Shown: piece after piece, positions 62,232-64,000 of the stretch
Position numbering within the stretch: the first letter of the stretch is position 1
Layout: every line of letters starts with the position of its first letter
Source: Anatilimnocola aggregata
GTDB taxonomy: Bacteria; Planctomycetota; Planctomycetia; Pirellulales; Pirellulaceae
DNA: 64,000 nt
NCBI RefSeq assembly: GCF_007747655.1
Contig: NZ_CP036274.1
Coordinates: forward strand, 5,766,001 to 5,830,000
Reading direction: 5' to 3'
Position numbers and translations under genes: made by a program
The notes under the pieces: model-generated
Seen by the model: the letters and a program-made list of their open reading frames with translations, nothing else
Told to the model about the DNA's origin: nothing
The model's database searches: none

Positions 62232-63275
62232 ATGAAGCCGCAATGCGAAGAGTGTCCGCTCACGTCGAAGGAACAGCAAGACGCCGTGATCGACGCCACG
62301 ATCCGTGCTGCCTATCTCGACCCTCATTCGCCGACGTCGCATCGAGCAATTGCTTCGATGCTGCCTTCTTGGATCAAGGCCGATCACAAACGTGTTGGGC
62401 GGCGAGTAGGGGAGCTTATTTCAACTGGGGCGTTGCCCCAATTAAATCGGCGAGTTGGGCTAGATGGAAAGCTGCGGCAAGGGAGGAAGATTCCAAGAGC
62501 CGATGTCCCTGATGACTTCCAGCCGGAAGTGACCCTGCTCTGTGGTGATGCCGAGCAGCAACTGCGAACGTTGGACGATGATTCTGTGGATTGCTGCGTG
62601 ACTTCGCCGCCATATTTTCTGCAGATGGATGTCTGCGCCGACCAGCAGATCGGACAGGAGCAAAGCGTCGATCAGTACATCGCCAGACTTGCGAAGGTCT
62701 TCGACGAGGTTCGCCGCATCCTACGGCGAACCGGCACGCTCTGGATCAACATCGGCGATACGTTTCGTGATGGCCAGTCGTTGCTAGTTCCGCAACGACT
62801 GGCCTTGGCGCTGACGGGCCGGGGCTGGAAACTGCGGGGCGAGATCATCGTCGAAAAGTCGAACCCAGCACCTCGTCGGTACGAAGGAAGGCTGTCTCCA
62901 ACACACGAAACTCTGCTGGTTTTCGCTCTCAACGTGCCGCATTACTTTGACGTTGAATCATTACGACTCGATTTTGCAGATGAGCAGAACTGGGGTCTGG
63001 CTCGGCACCATGCTCCGATCCGAGGCACGGTCTGGCGATTTCCTCCTGTGCGCCATGAAGTCGGCGGTCATCCGGCCCCGATGCCGATTGAACTTGCACG
63101 GCATTGCGTCACTCTTGGTTGCCCTCCCGGCGGTACGGTTCTCGATCCCTTCCTGGGAATCGGCACGAGCCTGATCGCCGCCTTGGAGAACTATCGCCAC
63201 GGAGTCGGGATCGAACTCTCGCCGTATTACCTCTCCTTGGCCCGGCAGCGGCTTCCTCAGGCTTCAGTGGTCTAG
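62232..63275 (+). CDS. DNA methyltransferase with N-terminal HTH
   Basis: The 347-residue protein has an N-terminal helical domain of about 95 residues (AIASMLPSWIKADHKRVGRR, VGELISTGALPQL) that looks like an HTH. The amino-methyltransferase follows in the permuted (beta-class) order: motif IV DCCVTSPPYFLQM, and motif I near the C-terminus, VLDPFLGIGTSLIAALENY, with the SAM-binding GVGIELSPYYL. SPPY favours N4-cytosine, though N6-adenine enzymes can share it. No restriction endonuclease gene is visible beside it, so it is probably an orphan enzyme of the integrative element, for protection or regulation. Confidence 0.85.
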   Translation: MKPQCEECPLTSKEQQDAVIDATIRAAYLDPHSPTSHRAIASMLPSWIKADHKRVGRRVGELISTGALPQLNRRVGLDGKLRQGRKIPRADVPDDFQPEVTLLCGDAEQQLRTLDDDSVDCCVTSPPYFLQMDVCADQQIGQEQSVDQYIARLAKVFDEVRRILRRTGTLWINIGDTFRDGQSLLVPQRLALALTGRGWKLRGEIIVEKSNPAPRRYEGRLSPTHETLLVFALNVPHYFDVESLRLDFADEQNWGLARHHAPIRGTVWRFPPVRHEVGGHPAPMPIELARHCVTLGCPPGGTVLDPFLGIGTSLIAALENYRHGVGIELSPYYLSLARQRLPQASVV

Positions 63276-63443
63276 GACTCTCTGATAGGTCGTGCTCGGA
63301 AAGCGACCTAAACCTCGACACCACCTTCTTTTCGGTGTCGGCAAGGCCAAACCTCGGCCCTCTTGACTCATTTCTGGATGAGTCTTCTGCAAGTTTGCGG
63401 CCTGTTGGCAGCGAGCCGAACTTGGGAGGCCGGGTTCGTCCTT

Positions 63444-63710
63444 CCCCATTTTTTCCAAAACTACGACGGGCGTGTAGGAAATCAGAGAACCTGGGCAGTC
63501 GAGGCGAAAAAGTCCGGCCTCAGCGGGAGCAACGAATGGTCATCAAAGCAAAGTTCGGGGAAATCGGCCTCTTGCCCAGCTTATCGAGCAAGCACGACGG
63601 GTGTGTAGGAAATCAGAAAACTTGGGTGGTCCAAGTTGATTCCTTCCCCCCTTTTTCCAAGTTACGACGGGTGTCAAGAAATTCAGAAAACCTGGGCAGT
63701 CCAGGCCAAG
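63444..63710. repeat. Three direct repeats upstream of the ParB-like gene
   Basis: Copies near 63444-63504, 63592-63632 and 63644-63704 share TACGACGGG(C/T)GTGTAGGAA, then ATCAGAAAAC(C/T)TGGGCAGTC. The first and third also share the upstream CCCC(A/C)TTTTTCCAA block. They lie just before a ParB-domain gene and could be its binding sites. An open frame across them is not considered coding. Confidence 0.6.
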
Positions 63711-63735
63711 AAACCACACGAAAGGAACCAGTTTG

Positions 63736-64000
63736 ATGAACGTGAACAAGTACGACTCTCACCCCGCCGCCAACATTTTCCCCATCGCCAACGGCCCCGA
63801 ACTTGATAAACTTGCCGCCGACATCAAGGCGAACGGCCAGCATCACCCAATTGTTCTCCACGAGGGCAAGATTCTGGATGGACGCCGCCGCTACCTCGCC
63901 TGCTTGAAGGCGGAGATCGAGCCAAAATTTTTGGCTTGGGATGGCAAAGGCTCGCCGCTCGATTACGTGATTTCCACGAACGTGCATCGACGCCACCTTT
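63736..64000 (+). CDS. ParB-domain protein, 5' part (runs off the window)
   Basis: ATG 63736 follows AAAGGAACC. The visible 88 residues match a ParB/Srx domain: ANIFPIANGPELDKLAADIK, ANGQHHPIVLHEGKILDGRR and RYLACLKAEIEPKF, ending near VISTNVHRRHL. DGRRR replaces the GERR/GHRR box. The gene continues beyond 64000. Three direct repeats lie immediately upstream. It may regulate or partition the integrative element. It is not closely similar to the ParB-like protein at 28145. Confidence 0.75.
   Translation, partial: MNVNKYDSHPAANIFPIANGPELDKLAADIKANGQHHPIVLHEGKILDGRRRYLACLKAEIEPKFLAWDGKGSPLDYVISTNVHRRHL

Noticed and set aside
63104-63736. A 210-residue plus-strand frame after the methyltransferase
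   Set aside because: It overlaps the methyltransferase end out of frame and then spans three direct repeats; composition is Ser/Arg-rich and not protein-like.

Overview
The window looks like accessory chromosome from a member of the Planctomycetota, most likely the Pirellulales or a relative. This is inferred from a membrane-anchored Ser/Thr kinase with a leucine-rich-repeat ectodomain, many secreted small proteins of unknown function, a sulfatase remnant, a DUF1580-like regulator, and an expanded set of secreted TPR-CHAT and caspase-like proteins. No rRNA or complete tRNA was seen, so the placement rests on protein families only. The sequence is rich in broken insertion sequences and truncated genes.

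Left part (1-18 kb): a DUF2997 protein, the C-terminal half of a large serine recombinase, an intact kinase-LRR protein (2207-6979), a transposase scar, a zinc-protease-like gene, a nearly complete IS5-family element (9831-10756), a K+ channel, and a run of truncated genes and small secreted proteins. Several solo ends of one IS3/IS481-like element are scattered through this part.

Transport block (18-27 kb): a GntP-type permease, a tripartite tricarboxylate transporter in which TctC and TctB are fused and followed by TctA, a Na+/Ca2+ antiporter, and a second GntP gene cut short just before a decayed IS copy (25813-27403).

Replication block (28-35.6 kb): all genes lie on the minus strand. In transcription order they are a DUF1580-like HTH protein, an archaeo-eukaryotic-type primase with a zinc ribbon, a P-loop helicase-like ATPase, a family A DNA polymerase with 3'-5' exonuclease but no 5' nuclease, and a ParB-like protein. 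About ten copies of a 10-bp iteron-like motif lie between polymerase and helicase genes. This resembles the replication core of a plasmid, phage-plasmid or self-replicating integrated element.

CHAT/caspase island (37.2-57.5 kb): all intact genes are on the plus strand: four paralogous secreted SH3-TPR-CHAT proteins, two caspase-fold proteins (one with DUF4384, one with a CsgG/TolB-like domain), an ECF-like sigma factor, and a single-pass membrane protein placed like an anti-sigma factor. Promoter and start of one caspase gene are duplicated, and the first copy has lost its whole catalytic body. The CHAT paralogs are mosaics of exactly shared DNA tracts, and two contain nine near-identical 126-bp TPR units. 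I infer a proteolytic signalling or cell-death/conflict cascade acting outside the cytoplasm; its trigger and effector are not evident. This is the most interesting system in the window.

Right end (57.9 kb to the end): the 3' half of a tRNA-Arg(TCG) lies next to a tyrosine integrase, an excisionase-like HTH protein, small genes, a palindrome-rich divergent control region, an orphan DNA methyltransferase, and a second ParB-like gene that runs off the window. This looks like one end of an integrative element inserted at a tRNA gene.
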